Shown: positions 1 through 6,623, counted from the stretch's first letter. The stretch is DNA of 9,273 nucleotides from Acidobacteriaceae bacterium (GCA_027307295.1 DAHUXF010000091.1:1-9273), one strand, 5' to 3'. Numbers and translations: made by a program. The notes: generated from the letters alone by a model not told the origin.

Positions 1-1132
1 AGACCACATTCCAATTTCCGTACTTCTGGAAAACCATAGCAGCAATCGGTCCAGCAATGATCGCGGCCACGCCTTTGGCCATATACAGGAACCCATAGTT
101 TGAGGTGGCATTGTTAGCGCCAAAGTAGTCGCCAACAATCGCCGGAAACAGTGAAAACATGCTGCCCCAGATGAAATAGAGCGCCACCAGCGAAATAGTG
201 AATGCCGTCCCGGAAGTCCGTCCGACAATCAGCACGGCAAGCAGCCCAAGAGCCTGAAGGATATAAGGAATAAACATGGCCATTTCCCGGCCAATGCGGT
301 CGGAAATCCAGCCCCAGAAAATCCGTCCCGCGCCATTGGAGAGGCGTCCGAGCGCCAACGCGGCAGTGACTGCGGCGGCGCTGATTTTAAAGGTGTCTGC
401 AACCACAGCAGTCTGGATGGTGACCATGGAACCGCCCGTGGTGATCATGACAAAGCTGAAAAACAGCAGATAGAACTGGGGCGTCATCAACATCTGCAGG
501 CTGTTGAACTGTTGCGTATTGCGGCGAATCCGCGGTGATACCAACTTCTTGGCGGCCGGCGAAACATGGAACTCGGCGCCGGGATTGTGCAGGACCTGCG
601 CGGCAATCACAATCAGCAATCCCTGCATGATGCCGGTGTACAGAAACGCATTGTGGTAATTGGAGGATTTGATGATCCATGTGATGGCGGGAATAAAGAG
701 GGCCGCGCCTGCGCCGAAGCCGGCGGTAATGAAGCCGGAAACGGTGCCGCGCTTGTCCGGAAACCACTTGAGCGCGGTGGCCACGGAGCCGCTGTAAATG
801 AAGGCCGCGCCAATTCCCGCTACGGAGTAGAGCACCTGGAGTTGCGTCAGGGTGTCAGCGTAACCCATGCCAGTCCAGCCAATGCCCACCAGGACTCCGC
901 CCGCGGTAAGGAAAATGCGCGGGCCTAAACGGTCAATCAGCCAGCCTTCCACCGGGGTGATCCAGGTTTCAAACACCAGGAACAAGCCGGCTGCCGTCTG
1001 AATGCCAACCAGGCCCCAATCTTTGTGCGCCTGCTGCAGCGGCTTCACAAATAACGCCCAGGCATACTGCAGATTCGCAATCATTATCATGCAGATCAGG
1101 GCACTGCCGAATTGAATCCAACGCTTGCTCAT
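1..1132 (-). CDS. oxlT-like: OFA-family MFS transporter, probable oxalate (oxalate/formate) carrier, 3' end cut by window edge
   Basis: Inner-membrane major facilitator of the oxalate/formate antiporter (OFA) family, expected to move oxalate across the cytoplasmic membrane. I translated 377 codons from the ATG at 1132 with no stop before base 1; family members are usually a little over 400 residues, so roughly the last helix is missing. The first helix has the OFA-like stretch NLQYAWALFVKPL (residues 20-32), followed by an MFS loop motif near residues 67-72 (DRLGPR) and its second-half counterpart near 278-283 (DRIGRE). Arg270, in GRIFWGW, and Lys353, in LYMAKG, fall where OxlT of Oxalobacter has its oxalate-binding Arg272 and Lys355. 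A GAGAGG ribosome site lies about 8 nt upstream, and the gene follows the PanE-like gene after 19 bp, so it is the third gene of the operon. Related OFA members carry other small carboxylates, so the substrate is inferred from residues plus context. Confidence 0.88.
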   Translation of the reverse strand, partial: MSKRWIQFGSALICMIMIANLQYAWALFVKPLQQAHKDWGLVGIQTAAGLFLVFETWITPVEGWLIDRLGPRIFLTAGGVLVGIGWTGMGYADTLTQLQVLYSVAGIGAAFIYSGSVATALKWFPDKRGTVSGFITAGFGAGAALFIPAITWIIKSSNYHNAFLYTGIMQGLLIVIAAQVLHNPGAEFHVSPAAKKLVSPRIRRNTQQFNSLQMLMTPQFYLLFFSFVMITTGGSMVTIQTAVVADTFKISAAAVTAALALGRLSNGAGRIFWGWISDRIGREMAMFIPYILQALGLLAVLIVGRTSGTAFTISLVALYFIWGSMFSLFPAIVGDYFGANNATSNYGFLYMAKGVAAIIAGPIAAMVFQKYGNWNVV

Positions 1133-1151
1133 GTGTTTTTCCTCTCTGAAA

Positions 1152-2138
1152 TCAGCTTTTCTGTGCCCCAGCCCCTCGCCGCTCCGCCAGCAATTTGGCG
1201 CAGGCATAAACGGAGCGCGTGTGCGGCATGGCCATGCCCACGCGTTCTCCCACCTCCAGCACCGCGCCCACAATGGCTTCCAGTTCCAATGGCCGTCCAG
1301 CTTCCAGGTCCTGCAGCATGGACGTTTTATGCTCGCCCACCTTCGCTGCTCCCGCCATCCGCTGCTCAATGGATACCTGCATCTTCACGCCAAGTTTTTC
1401 CGTCAACTGCTCGGTTTCCTGCATGATGTTGCGAATCAGGGACGTGGTATCCGGGTTGCTCAACATCTGCGCCAACGTTGCGCCGGTTAAAGCGCTGATG
1501 GGATTGAAGGCCACGTTGCCCAGAATCTTCACCCATATCTCATTGCGCAGATGCGCTGTCACCGGGGCGCGCAAGCCTGAAGCAATCAGCGCGTCTGCGA
1601 TCTTGCGTATACGTTCTGACCGCGAACCGTCCGGCTCACCCAGCGATATCCGGTTGCCCTCATTATGTTTGACCACGCCCGGCTCGCTGATCTCCGTTGA
1701 GAAATAGATAAGCGATCCCACAACGCGCCGCGCCTCAATGGCGGTGGAAACCGCTCCGCCCGGATCAACGCGCTCCAGCCGCGTTCCCGCCAGTGGTCCA
1801 CTCTCACTTTGGAAATACCACCACGGAATCCCATTCTGCGTGCTCACCACGGCCGTCTCCGGTCCCAGTACCGGCGCAAGCTGCCCCGCCAGCGGTGGCA
1901 GACCATGCGCCTTGACGCAGAGAAACACAACATCCATGAGACCGGCATCTTTTAAATCAGCAACCAGCCGGGGCCGGGCGACGAAATCATCGTCTGCGCT
2001 GATCACGCGCACGCCTTTTTCCTGCATGGCTTTCAGGTGCGGGCCGCGAGCGTGGAGGGTTACGTCATACCCGGCCCGCGCCATTAATGCGCCCATGTAC
2101 GCGCCTACTGCGCCTGCGCCTACAATCAGAAACTTCAC
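1152..2138 (-). CDS. PanE/ApbA-family NADPH reductase, candidate oxalyl-CoA reductase (or 2-dehydropantoate 2-reductase)
   Basis: Full-length (328 aa) ketopantoate-reductase-fold enzyme of the cytoplasm. The N-terminal Rossmann domain has the dinucleotide loop GAGAVG (residues 7-12), CVKAH (74-78) and TQNG with Asn102. The C-terminal helical domain has the catalytic-type segment around Lys204, Asn208 and Asn212, and a GRPLELEAI stretch (281-289) whose Glu285 matches the Glu of the usual TEID motif. The start is GTG at 2138; it overlaps the TGA stop of the upstream CoA ligase (GTGA), implying translational coupling. By family name it would reduce ketopantoate in pantothenate synthesis. However, a PanE paralogue (PanE2) in Methylobacterium extorquens is reported as oxalyl-CoA reductase, and this gene sits between an oxalyl-CoA synthetase and an oxalate carrier. 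Reduction of oxalyl-CoA to glyoxylate is therefore my preferred role. The family is certain; the substrate is inferred. Confidence 0.85.
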   Translation of the reverse strand: MKFLIVGAGAVGAYMGALMARAGYDVTLHARGPHLKAMQEKGVRVISADDDFVARPRLVADLKDAGLMDVVFLCVKAHGLPPLAGQLAPVLGPETAVVSTQNGIPWWYFQSESGPLAGTRLERVDPGGAVSTAIEARRVVGSLIYFSTEISEPGVVKHNEGNRISLGEPDGSRSERIRKIADALIASGLRAPVTAHLRNEIWVKILGNVAFNPISALTGATLAQMLSNPDTTSLIRNIMQETEQLTEKLGVKMQVSIEQRMAGAAKVGEHKTSMLQDLEAGRPLELEAIVGAVLEVGERVGMAMPHTRSVYACAKLLAERRGAGAQKS

Positions 2139-3628
2139 TTGGCCCCGCCCGCAAACGCTTCCGCCATGGACCGGCGCTGGATCTTGCCGGTGGCGGTGCG
2201 CGGGATTTTATCCACAATCAAAATTTTCTTTGGACACTTGAAGTCCGCCAGGTGCTGTTTACAGTGCTCCAGCAGCACGGCTTCCGTCTGCGGTTCTTTC
2301 AGAACCACCGCCACGGCGACTTCTTCTCCCCACGTGGGATGCGGCATTCCAAAAGCCACGGCTTCCGCCACGCACGGATGCGTGAGCAATACCTCGTCAA
2401 TTTCCAGCGGAGCAATCTTTTCTCCACCGCGATTAATCAATTCTTTAATTCGCGCCGTGAGGTGCAGGTAGCCATCCGCGTCAATGGTTCCCTGGTCGCC
2501 GGTGCGGAACCAGCCGTTTGTGAATGACTTGGCGTTGGCTTCAGGATTGTTTTCATATCCTTCGATCACGTTCGGCCCCTGAATCACCACTTCGCCCAGT
2601 ACGCCGCTGGGCAGAAGATTCCCGCCTTCATCCATGATGCCGATCTTTACTCCTGTTCCCGGCCCCACCGATGCAGACTTGCGCGCCTTGGGAGGCAGAG
2701 GATTCGAGGCCATCTGGTGCGATGCTTCCGTCATTCCGTACGCTTCCAGCACCGGCACCTGGATTACTTTCTCCAGCTTTTCCATCAACGCCGGTGAGAG
2801 CGCCGAACTGCATGAGCGCACAAAGCGGAGCTTGTCCAGCCCCTCAGGCTTCTCATTCAACCGCGCCACGGAGAGTTGATGGATGGTGGGCACGCAGGAA
2901 TACCAGGTCACGCCATATTCCCGGACCGTCCGCCAGAAGCTCATGGGATTGAATTTGTTGGGCACCACCACCGTACCGCCGGTAAGAAAGGTTGATAGCG
3001 TGGATGCAACCAGTCCATGGATATGGAACAGCGGCATCACGCACAGGGAAACATCGTTCGCCGTGAGTTGATAAGTCTGGGCCACATTGGCGCATGAAAC
3101 CGCGATGTTTCGGTGTTTCAACGGCACGCGCTTGGGCCGTCCCGTGCTGCCGCTGGTATGCAGCACCAGCGCAACATCTTCCGGACTGGGAGGCGTAACC
3201 GGGCTGCGCCCCGGCGCGTCCAGGATGCTGACGTTGCCTTTTTCGTCCATATTCACAACATAAACAGGGACATGCAGCTGCTTGGCGGCGCGGCGCGCTT
3301 CGTCCGCGCCTTCCGGCGGGACCAGCAGAACTTTGGCGGACGTATCCTCCAGGTAAAAGCAAAATTCGTCAAAGCGATACGCCGGGTTCAACGGTGCTGC
3401 GGTCCCGGCAATGGCCCCGGCAAGAAAGGCCACAATCGTCGGAAACCCATTCGGCAAAACATTGGCCACACGATCGCCACGGCGGATTCCCATTCCCGCC
3501 AGGGTCTCTGCCATCGTCATGACCTGCCGGTAAAGCGAGCCATAGGTCACGGTGATTCCGGTTTCTGGAACAATTACAGCGGTAGAATTGGCAGGCGCAG
3601 CCTGCAATAGTGAAGATAAGTCATTCAT
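2135..3628 (-). CDS. Oxalyl-CoA synthetase (oxalate--CoA ligase), AAE3/Pcs60 type
   Basis: Complete 497-aa cytoplasmic adenylate-forming enzyme (ANL superfamily), expected to convert oxalate, ATP and CoA to oxalyl-CoA, AMP and pyrophosphate. Motifs in order: P-loop A3 HTSGSTGRPKRVP (157-169, Lys166); PLFHIHGL (199-206); SCVPT (244-248); RSCSSALSP (271-279); A5 YGMTEASHQM (297-306); A7 GWFRTGD (372-378); hinge RIKELINRGGEKI (393-405); and the C-terminal catalytic lysine Lys482 in TATGKIQRR. The RSCSSAL and TEASHQM stretches and the overall length are typical of plant AAE3 and yeast Pcs60/Fat2 oxalyl-CoA synthetases rather than fatty-acid CoA ligases. Arg167 replaces the usual Gly after PK, a position that also varies in yeast Pcs60. 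It starts at ATG 3628, with GGAG about 10 nt upstream, and is the first gene of the operon. The main alternative is another short-chain or dicarboxylate CoA ligase, which I think less likely. Confidence 0.9.
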   Translation of the reverse strand: MNDLSSLLQAAPANSTAVIVPETGITVTYGSLYRQVMTMAETLAGMGIRRGDRVANVLPNGFPTIVAFLAGAIAGTAAPLNPAYRFDEFCFYLEDTSAKVLLVPPEGADEARRAAKQLHVPVYVVNMDEKGNVSILDAPGRSPVTPPSPEDVALVLHTSGSTGRPKRVPLKHRNIAVSCANVAQTYQLTANDVSLCVMPLFHIHGLVASTLSTFLTGGTVVVPNKFNPMSFWRTVREYGVTWYSCVPTIHQLSVARLNEKPEGLDKLRFVRSCSSALSPALMEKLEKVIQVPVLEAYGMTEASHQMASNPLPPKARKSASVGPGTGVKIGIMDEGGNLLPSGVLGEVVIQGPNVIEGYENNPEANAKSFTNGWFRTGDQGTIDADGYLHLTARIKELINRGGEKIAPLEIDEVLLTHPCVAEAVAFGMPHPTWGEEVAVAVVLKEPQTEAVLLEHCKQHLADFKCPKKILIVDKIPRTATGKIQRRSMAEAFAGGAK

Positions 3629-3685
3629 CCAGCTTCAGCTCCGGGAATAAGGGGTCTTTTGCGTGGCTCAACGTTTCGGGCCGCA

Positions 3686-3713
3686 AGTATATACCATATA
3701 AACCACGCTGCAA
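3686..3713 (-). promoter_or_regulatory. Putative sigma70-type promoter of the oxalate operon
   Basis: Read on the minus strand, TTGCAG (3713-3708) is followed after 16 bp by TATACT (3691-3686), the latter matching the -10 consensus at five of six positions. Transcription would begin near 3679, giving a leader of about 50 nt before the ATG at 3628. The spacer is AT-rich (TTTATATGG). The -35 match is modest (3 of 6) and no operator was recognised. Confidence 0.4.
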
Positions 3714-3834
3714 GAGGCAGCCCTGGGCCCGTCTGACTGGCCGAAATCAACCAGTGAAGCTGATTGAAAACCACCAGCTCACCCTTTGCGGTGACGCCTG
3801 GGGCCACCAGCCAGGGCGCTTTGGAATATACCAT

Positions 3835-3854
3835 CGCAGAGAAACACAGAAGAA
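3835..3854 (+). repeat. Two 10-bp phased repeat-like units
   Basis: CGCAGAGAAA and CACAGAAGAA are adjacent 10-bp units matching at 7 of 10 positions. They resemble the 'cacagag' type of short phased repeat often seen in intergenic DNA of environmental bacteria, and are similar in style to the units at 4809-4838. With only two units, chance is a real possibility. Confidence 0.25.
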
Positions 3855-4072
3855 AATGGCTGGGATCAAATCAGCAGAACCTTGCTATCCCCCGCAAAAT
3901 CTCAGCGGTCCTGCAAGATTTAAGATGCCGGGATTCTATCTGCCGTTATGGATATCTCAAGTATTGGATATTGCTGTCAGGGCGGTTCCCGTTTTTTGTT
4001 GAGTCTTGGCCCGATATCTGGCCATCAAGTTGCTCCATACTTCCAGAATCCCTGATCGGAGGCTGCAAGCCA

Positions 4073-4777
4073 ATGCACGCACGGAAATGCATCATTCCCT
4101 TTCTTCTAATTGGGTTTGCCTTAACGGCGCAATCGCCGCGCGGCGCAGTGCCGCGATCTGACGCTAACGCCTATGACGCACATGCCAGCCAGGGCGGCTT
4201 GCAGGTGGGCGCATCGCTCCTGACCCACAAAGAACTTAAAAAAGTGTTTGCCACTGACGTGAACCAATGCTGTGTGGTTGTTGAGGTCGCCTTCTATCCG
4301 CCGAAAGATAACTTCGTAAAAATCTCGCTGGATGACTTCATGCTCCGTGAAGCCGGCAAAGAACTGGGGACCCGGCCTTCCACGGCGGACGTGCTGGCGG
4401 CGCGCCTGGAAGTCCGTCCCGCACCCCGCGACCGTGAACATACGCCGGGCCTGAACAGATCTTCCGAAGTTGGCTATGAGCGCACACGCATCGACAACGG
4501 AAACGGCGAGCAGCAGAGAAGCGGCGGAATCTATCAGCGGCAAAGCGTCGGCGTGGGCATTCCCGTCGTCGGCAAACGAGACACGCCCGAAACCGCTGCA
4601 GCGGATGGCAATCGCCGCGCCATTGAAGCCGAGCTTAAGGAAAAGAGCTTGCCGGAAACCAGCGCCTGGGAGCCGGTCGCCGGCTATCTGTATTTTTCTG
4701 TACCCAAAAAGTCTAAAAGCGGCTATGAGCTGGTTTATATGCTTGATGATAAGAAGATCGTCCTGCCATTGAAGTAG
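4073..4777 (+). CDS. Exported hypothetical protein, 234 aa
   Basis: I do not recognise this family. The ATG at 4073 is chosen because GGAGG (4058-4062) sits 10 nt upstream and because it gives a signal-peptide-like start: basic residues at 4-5 (RK), a hydrophobic stretch IIPFLLIGFALTA at about 7-19, then a polar region. The frame is open further upstream to 3764, but that extension lacks protein-like character. The mature part has a globular segment at about 42-112 with a Cys66-Cys67 pair, a strand-like VVVEVAFYPP, and KISLDDFMLRE (83-93). A Gly/Gln/Arg-rich low-complexity middle (about 120-165) follows, then a C-terminal strand-rich segment at about 200-234 (GYLYFSVPKK, YELVYMLDD, KIVLPLK). 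It likely acts in the periplasm or at the outer membrane. The gene stands alone, diverging from the oxalate operon. Confidence 0.8.
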   Translation: MHARKCIIPFLLIGFALTAQSPRGAVPRSDANAYDAHASQGGLQVGASLLTHKELKKVFATDVNQCCVVVEVAFYPPKDNFVKISLDDFMLREAGKELGTRPSTADVLAARLEVRPAPRDREHTPGLNRSSEVGYERTRIDNGNGEQQRSGGIYQRQSVGVGIPVVGKRDTPETAAADGNRRAIEAELKEKSLPETSAWEPVAGYLYFSVPKKSKSGYELVYMLDDKKIVLPLK

Positions 4778-4808
4778 CTGCATGCATTTGAAAAGAAGAG
4801 AGGATAGC

Positions 4809-4838
4809 CGCGAATGAACGCCAATAGACGCAAATCCA
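4809..4838 (+). repeat. 10-bp phased repeat cluster A (CGCnAAT type)
   Basis: Three adjacent 10-bp units are visible: CGCGAATGAA, CGCCAATAGA and CGCAAATCCA, all sharing CGCnAAT. This is the 'cgaatgaacgc' class of short intergenic repeat that I have seen in many soil-bacterial genomes; its function is unknown to me. It is not a CRISPR, since the units are contiguous without spacers. Confidence 0.5.
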
Positions 4839-4891
4839 GCAAAAGGCGCAGGCATACTTTGCGTGTTTGTATTTTGCAGCTTGGTTTTCAG

Positions 4892-4920
4892 ATCAGTGAA
4901 ATCCGTGTTAATCAGTGGTG
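4892..4920 (+). repeat. 10-bp phased repeat cluster B (ATCnGTG type)
   Basis: Three consecutive units, ATCAGTGAA (9 bp), ATCCGTGTTA and ATCAGTGGTG, share ATCnGTG. The cluster is imperfectly complementary to cluster A 54 bp upstream (for example AATGAACGC against GTGTTAATC, partly through G-U pairs), so A and B may be the two arms of one element. Its last unit also contributes to the hairpin at 4908-4925. Confidence 0.5.
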
Positions 4921-4932
4921 ATTAAAGTTTTT
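4908..4932 (+). terminator. AT-rich hairpin with T run, possible terminator of the 4073-4777 gene
   Basis: TTAATCA and TGATTAA form a perfect 7-bp stem around a GTGG tetraloop, followed after AG by five T residues. It lies about 130 nt beyond the stop of the upstream gene in the right orientation. The stem has only one G-C pair, so it would be weak, and the sequence is also part of repeat cluster B. Confidence 0.35.
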
Positions 4933-5081
4933 CCTACGATTCACACGAGATCACACTCCTCCAAAAAGGCAATCGCATGCCTTAGCAACGCATGTGGCCA
5001 GCAATGTTTTGAATAGCTTTTGAGCAGTGAACAGTTTTTTGAAGTTAGCTCGTGTCCTCTCCCTGCCCTCTCTTTGGGATT

Positions 5082-5121
5082 GCGGCCCTTGGTGTTCGAA
5101 TCACCAGGGCCGCGTTTTTTT
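5082..5121 (+). terminator. GC-rich hairpin with T7 tail (copy 1), plus-strand orientation
   Basis: GCGGCCC (5082-5088) pairs with GGGCCGC (5107-5113). Inside it, TGGTG pairs with CACCA around the 7-nt loop TTCGAAT, with one unpaired T on the left arm. Seven T residues follow (5115-5121). This is a strong intrinsic terminator for plus-strand transcription. It lies 16 bp past the stop of the minus-strand gene but has no T run for that direction. It is nearly identical to the hairpin at 6624-6661. The loop resembles a tRNA T-loop. Confidence 0.75.
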
Positions 5122-5137
5122 CTGAATGCGTTTTGGG

Positions 5138-6442
5138 TTAAGGTGCAGGTATGAGTGTGGTCGATCTCAATGTGCAAGTTGGTGGCGCTGGTCCGTTGCA
5201 AGTCACGGTCCCAGTTACCGCAATCCTTGCGTCAGGATCGACATTCTTGACCGCAAACGATCCCGCGCGCCGGCCAACCGGTTGAATAATGTGAATGGGA
5301 ACGTTGACGCCGCGTGTCTTCGCCTGGCCACGTCCCGCCACCAGGTTGCTGGCTAGATGCGTCAGGATGTGGTTGGCGTTCAAATTGCCCCCTGCGTTGA
5401 GTGTCTTGGCTACCGTGCAAGAGAACACGTCAAAGGTGTCGATCTTCCCGTTGGCGCCGGTTTCTAACGCTCGCAGCGCGTCCGATGGCGTTGGCGGCGT
5501 CGTGCCGAGATTGAGTGAGAATGTTGAACCCACATTGGTCCAGGTACTGGGTCCGCCATGGCCTGCTTCAACCGCCACGATCTGATTATTTCCATTGTTG
5601 GTGAAGACCGTCCCAATGTTGGTTACCATATCCGCTACCGCGGTAGCGGCCCCGCCGCCGATAAGCTTCACCTGTAACGGGATGCTTCTGAAAACAGCCC
5701 GGCCAGCCATGATCGACCGATCATTGGTGTCGTCCGTCATCAGACCAGTTTCCCCGCCCGCAACGGTTGCACCCAAGGGTGGGTAGTTCACCGCCGCTGC
5801 CCGCGCGAGCGTCGCGGGATTTGCCAGGCAGTAGCTATCGGTTCTTGCGGCCAGACCCAATGCCACGAGTATGCCCGGCCCGATCGCGCCGACCGGCCCA
5901 CTGCTTACCGTCGCTGTGGCCGTGGATGCAGGAATCGGTGTTGGAGATGGCGATGGCGATGGAGATCCCAGCGCTAGAAAGCTATAGACGCCTGGTTCAG
6001 CGAACACCATGGCTCCGTTAGGCCCCCAACAACCACTGACGTCATAACTAGGGTCTGCAGTGGTGGTAGCGTTGGGGCTGATCGTATAGCCACCATACGC
6101 CGGCAAGACCACGCCTACCGGGTAGGCCGACGAAAGATCCGCTGCGATGATGTAAGAGGTCAATTCAGGATCGGAAGTATCCGTCGGCGGCATAATTCCA
6201 TCTTCCACGGTTGGATCAAGCTGCAGCGCGACCGGGTCCAGTGACTGCAGAGGATTCGTGCAGTTGGGCGGTGGAGTTGGGGTCGGAGTTGGAGAAGGCG
6301 TTGGTGACGGAAACGGTGTTGGCGACGGAAACGGTGTTGGCGAGACAGTGGCAAGCGCGTTCTGAGCCATCAAAGCCGGACTCAGCATCATGATCCCAAA
6401 GAGAGCGATCACGACGGCAATCGTTCTGGCGTTTACGAACAT
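5138..6442 (-). CDS. Secreted protein of unknown family with Pro/Ser/Thr linkers and a possible caspase-like domain
   Basis: A complete 434-aa protein of a family I do not recognise. The ATG at 6442 has AAAGGAG 5 nt upstream. Residues 1-30 look like a signal peptide with a plausible cleavage after ALMA (residue 26). A Pro/Ser/Thr linker (34-59) leads to a globular region (about 60-160), then a second short linker (160-170, PSPSPSPTP) and a C-terminal region (about 180-434). In the latter, a hydrophobic strand IVAV leads into AGHGG (His295), and 47 residues later the strand DVFSC (Cys342) begins a helix-rich stretch. A His-Gly after one strand and a Cys after the next is the arrangement of clan CD peptidases (caspase, gingipain, C80-like). 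I infer a possible extracellular cysteine peptidase or a degenerate relative. There are several other cysteines (61, 138, 205, 415, 423). It is apparently monocistronic; the gene is certain, the function is not. Confidence 0.82.
   Translation of the reverse strand: MFVNARTIAVVIALFGIMMLSPALMAQNALATVSPTPFPSPTPFPSPTPSPTPTPTPPPNCTNPLQSLDPVALQLDPTVEDGIMPPTDTSDPELTSYIIAADLSSAYPVGVVLPAYGGYTISPNATTTADPSYDVSGCWGPNGAMVFAEPGVYSFLALGSPSPSPSPTPIPASTATATVSSGPVGAIGPGILVALGLAARTDSYCLANPATLARAAAVNYPPLGATVAGGETGLMTDDTNDRSIMAGRAVFRSIPLQVKLIGGGAATAVADMVTNIGTVFTNNGNNQIVAVEAGHGGPSTWTNVGSTFSLNLGTTPPTPSDALRALETGANGKIDTFDVFSCTVAKTLNAGGNLNANHILTHLASNLVAGRGQAKTRGVNVPIHIIQPVGRRAGSFAVKNVDPDARIAVTGTVTCNGPAPPTCTLRSTTLIPAP
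5946..5969 (+). repeat. 6-bp microsatellite-like repeat coding the second Pro/Ser linker
   Basis: GATGGC, GATGGC, GATGGA and GATCCC run consecutively and, on the minus strand, encode the alternating Pro-Ser/Thr linker at residues 159-166. The six-base unit keeps the reading frame, so slippage would only change linker length. Confidence 0.5.
6271..6344 (+). repeat. 6/18-bp tandem repeat coding the N-terminal Pro/Ser/Thr linker
   Basis: An 18-bp unit, TTGGYGACGGAAACGGTG, occurs twice in tandem (6301-6318 and 6319-6336) with a partial third copy (6337-6344). It is preceded by looser 12-bp relatives starting TTGGGG and TTGGAG. On the minus strand these encode the SPTPFP-type linker just after the signal peptide. 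All periods are multiples of three. Confidence 0.65.
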
Positions 6443-6623
6443 GTGATCTCCTTTAGATAACGATTCGATGTGCCTTTGCGCCGGGGATTGTACTATCGGG
6501 ATTGTGATGATCCGATGAAGTTTGGCTTAAATCTGGAATGTCGAAAACGGGCGGTTCCAAAAAAGAACAAAGTTGCTGCTGGCCGGACAAGAGAGACCGT
6601 GTAGCGGCGTTCATTTAGCAGAT

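Larger units (their letters stand above)
3629..4072. other. Divergent intergenic region between the oxalate operon and the 4073-4777 gene
   Basis: This 444-bp stretch lies between two divergently transcribed genes. Its left edge holds the putative operon promoter. A short segment at 3835-3854 resembles two 10-bp phased units. The ribosome site GGAGG at 4058-4062 belongs to the right-hand gene. Open frames crossing it lack ribosome sites and recognisable protein features, so I see no gene here. No convincing promoter for the right-hand gene could be picked by eye. Confidence 0.6.
4778..5137. other. Convergent intergenic region with phased repeats and two hairpins
   Basis: This 360-bp gap separates two genes that point toward each other. 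It holds two clusters of 10-bp phased repeats (4809-4838 and 4892-4920), an AT-rich hairpin with a T run (4908-4932) and a strong GC-rich hairpin with a T run (5082-5121). I see no convincing coding region; the short minus-strand frame at 4941-5201 overlaps the end of the neighbouring gene and lacks support. Confidence 0.6.

Noticed and set aside
1219..2241. Long plus-strand open frames opposite the reductase and CoA ligase genes
   Set aside because: They are antisense to two genes with complete family motifs; their translations are Ser/Pro/Arg-rich without recognisable domains.
3610..4002. 130-aa plus-strand frame in the divergent intergenic region
   Set aside because: It begins inside the antisense of the CoA ligase start, has no supporting ribosome site and shows no domain-like composition.
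4121..4855. 244-aa minus-strand open frame opposite the 4073-4777 gene
   Set aside because: It lacks a ribosome site and signal peptide and is rich in Arg and His like a shadow translation, whereas the plus-strand frame has GGAGG and a clear export signal.
4809..4920. CRISPR array
   Set aside because: The units are only 10 bp, contiguous and degenerate, with no spacers and no cas genes in the window.
5082..5114. tRNA gene or tRNA-derived attachment site suggested by the T-loop-like TTCGAAT
   Set aside because: There is no D-arm or anticodon arm, the acceptor-like arms directly flank the T-like stem, a T run follows, and no integrase is present; a terminator-like hairpin explains it better.
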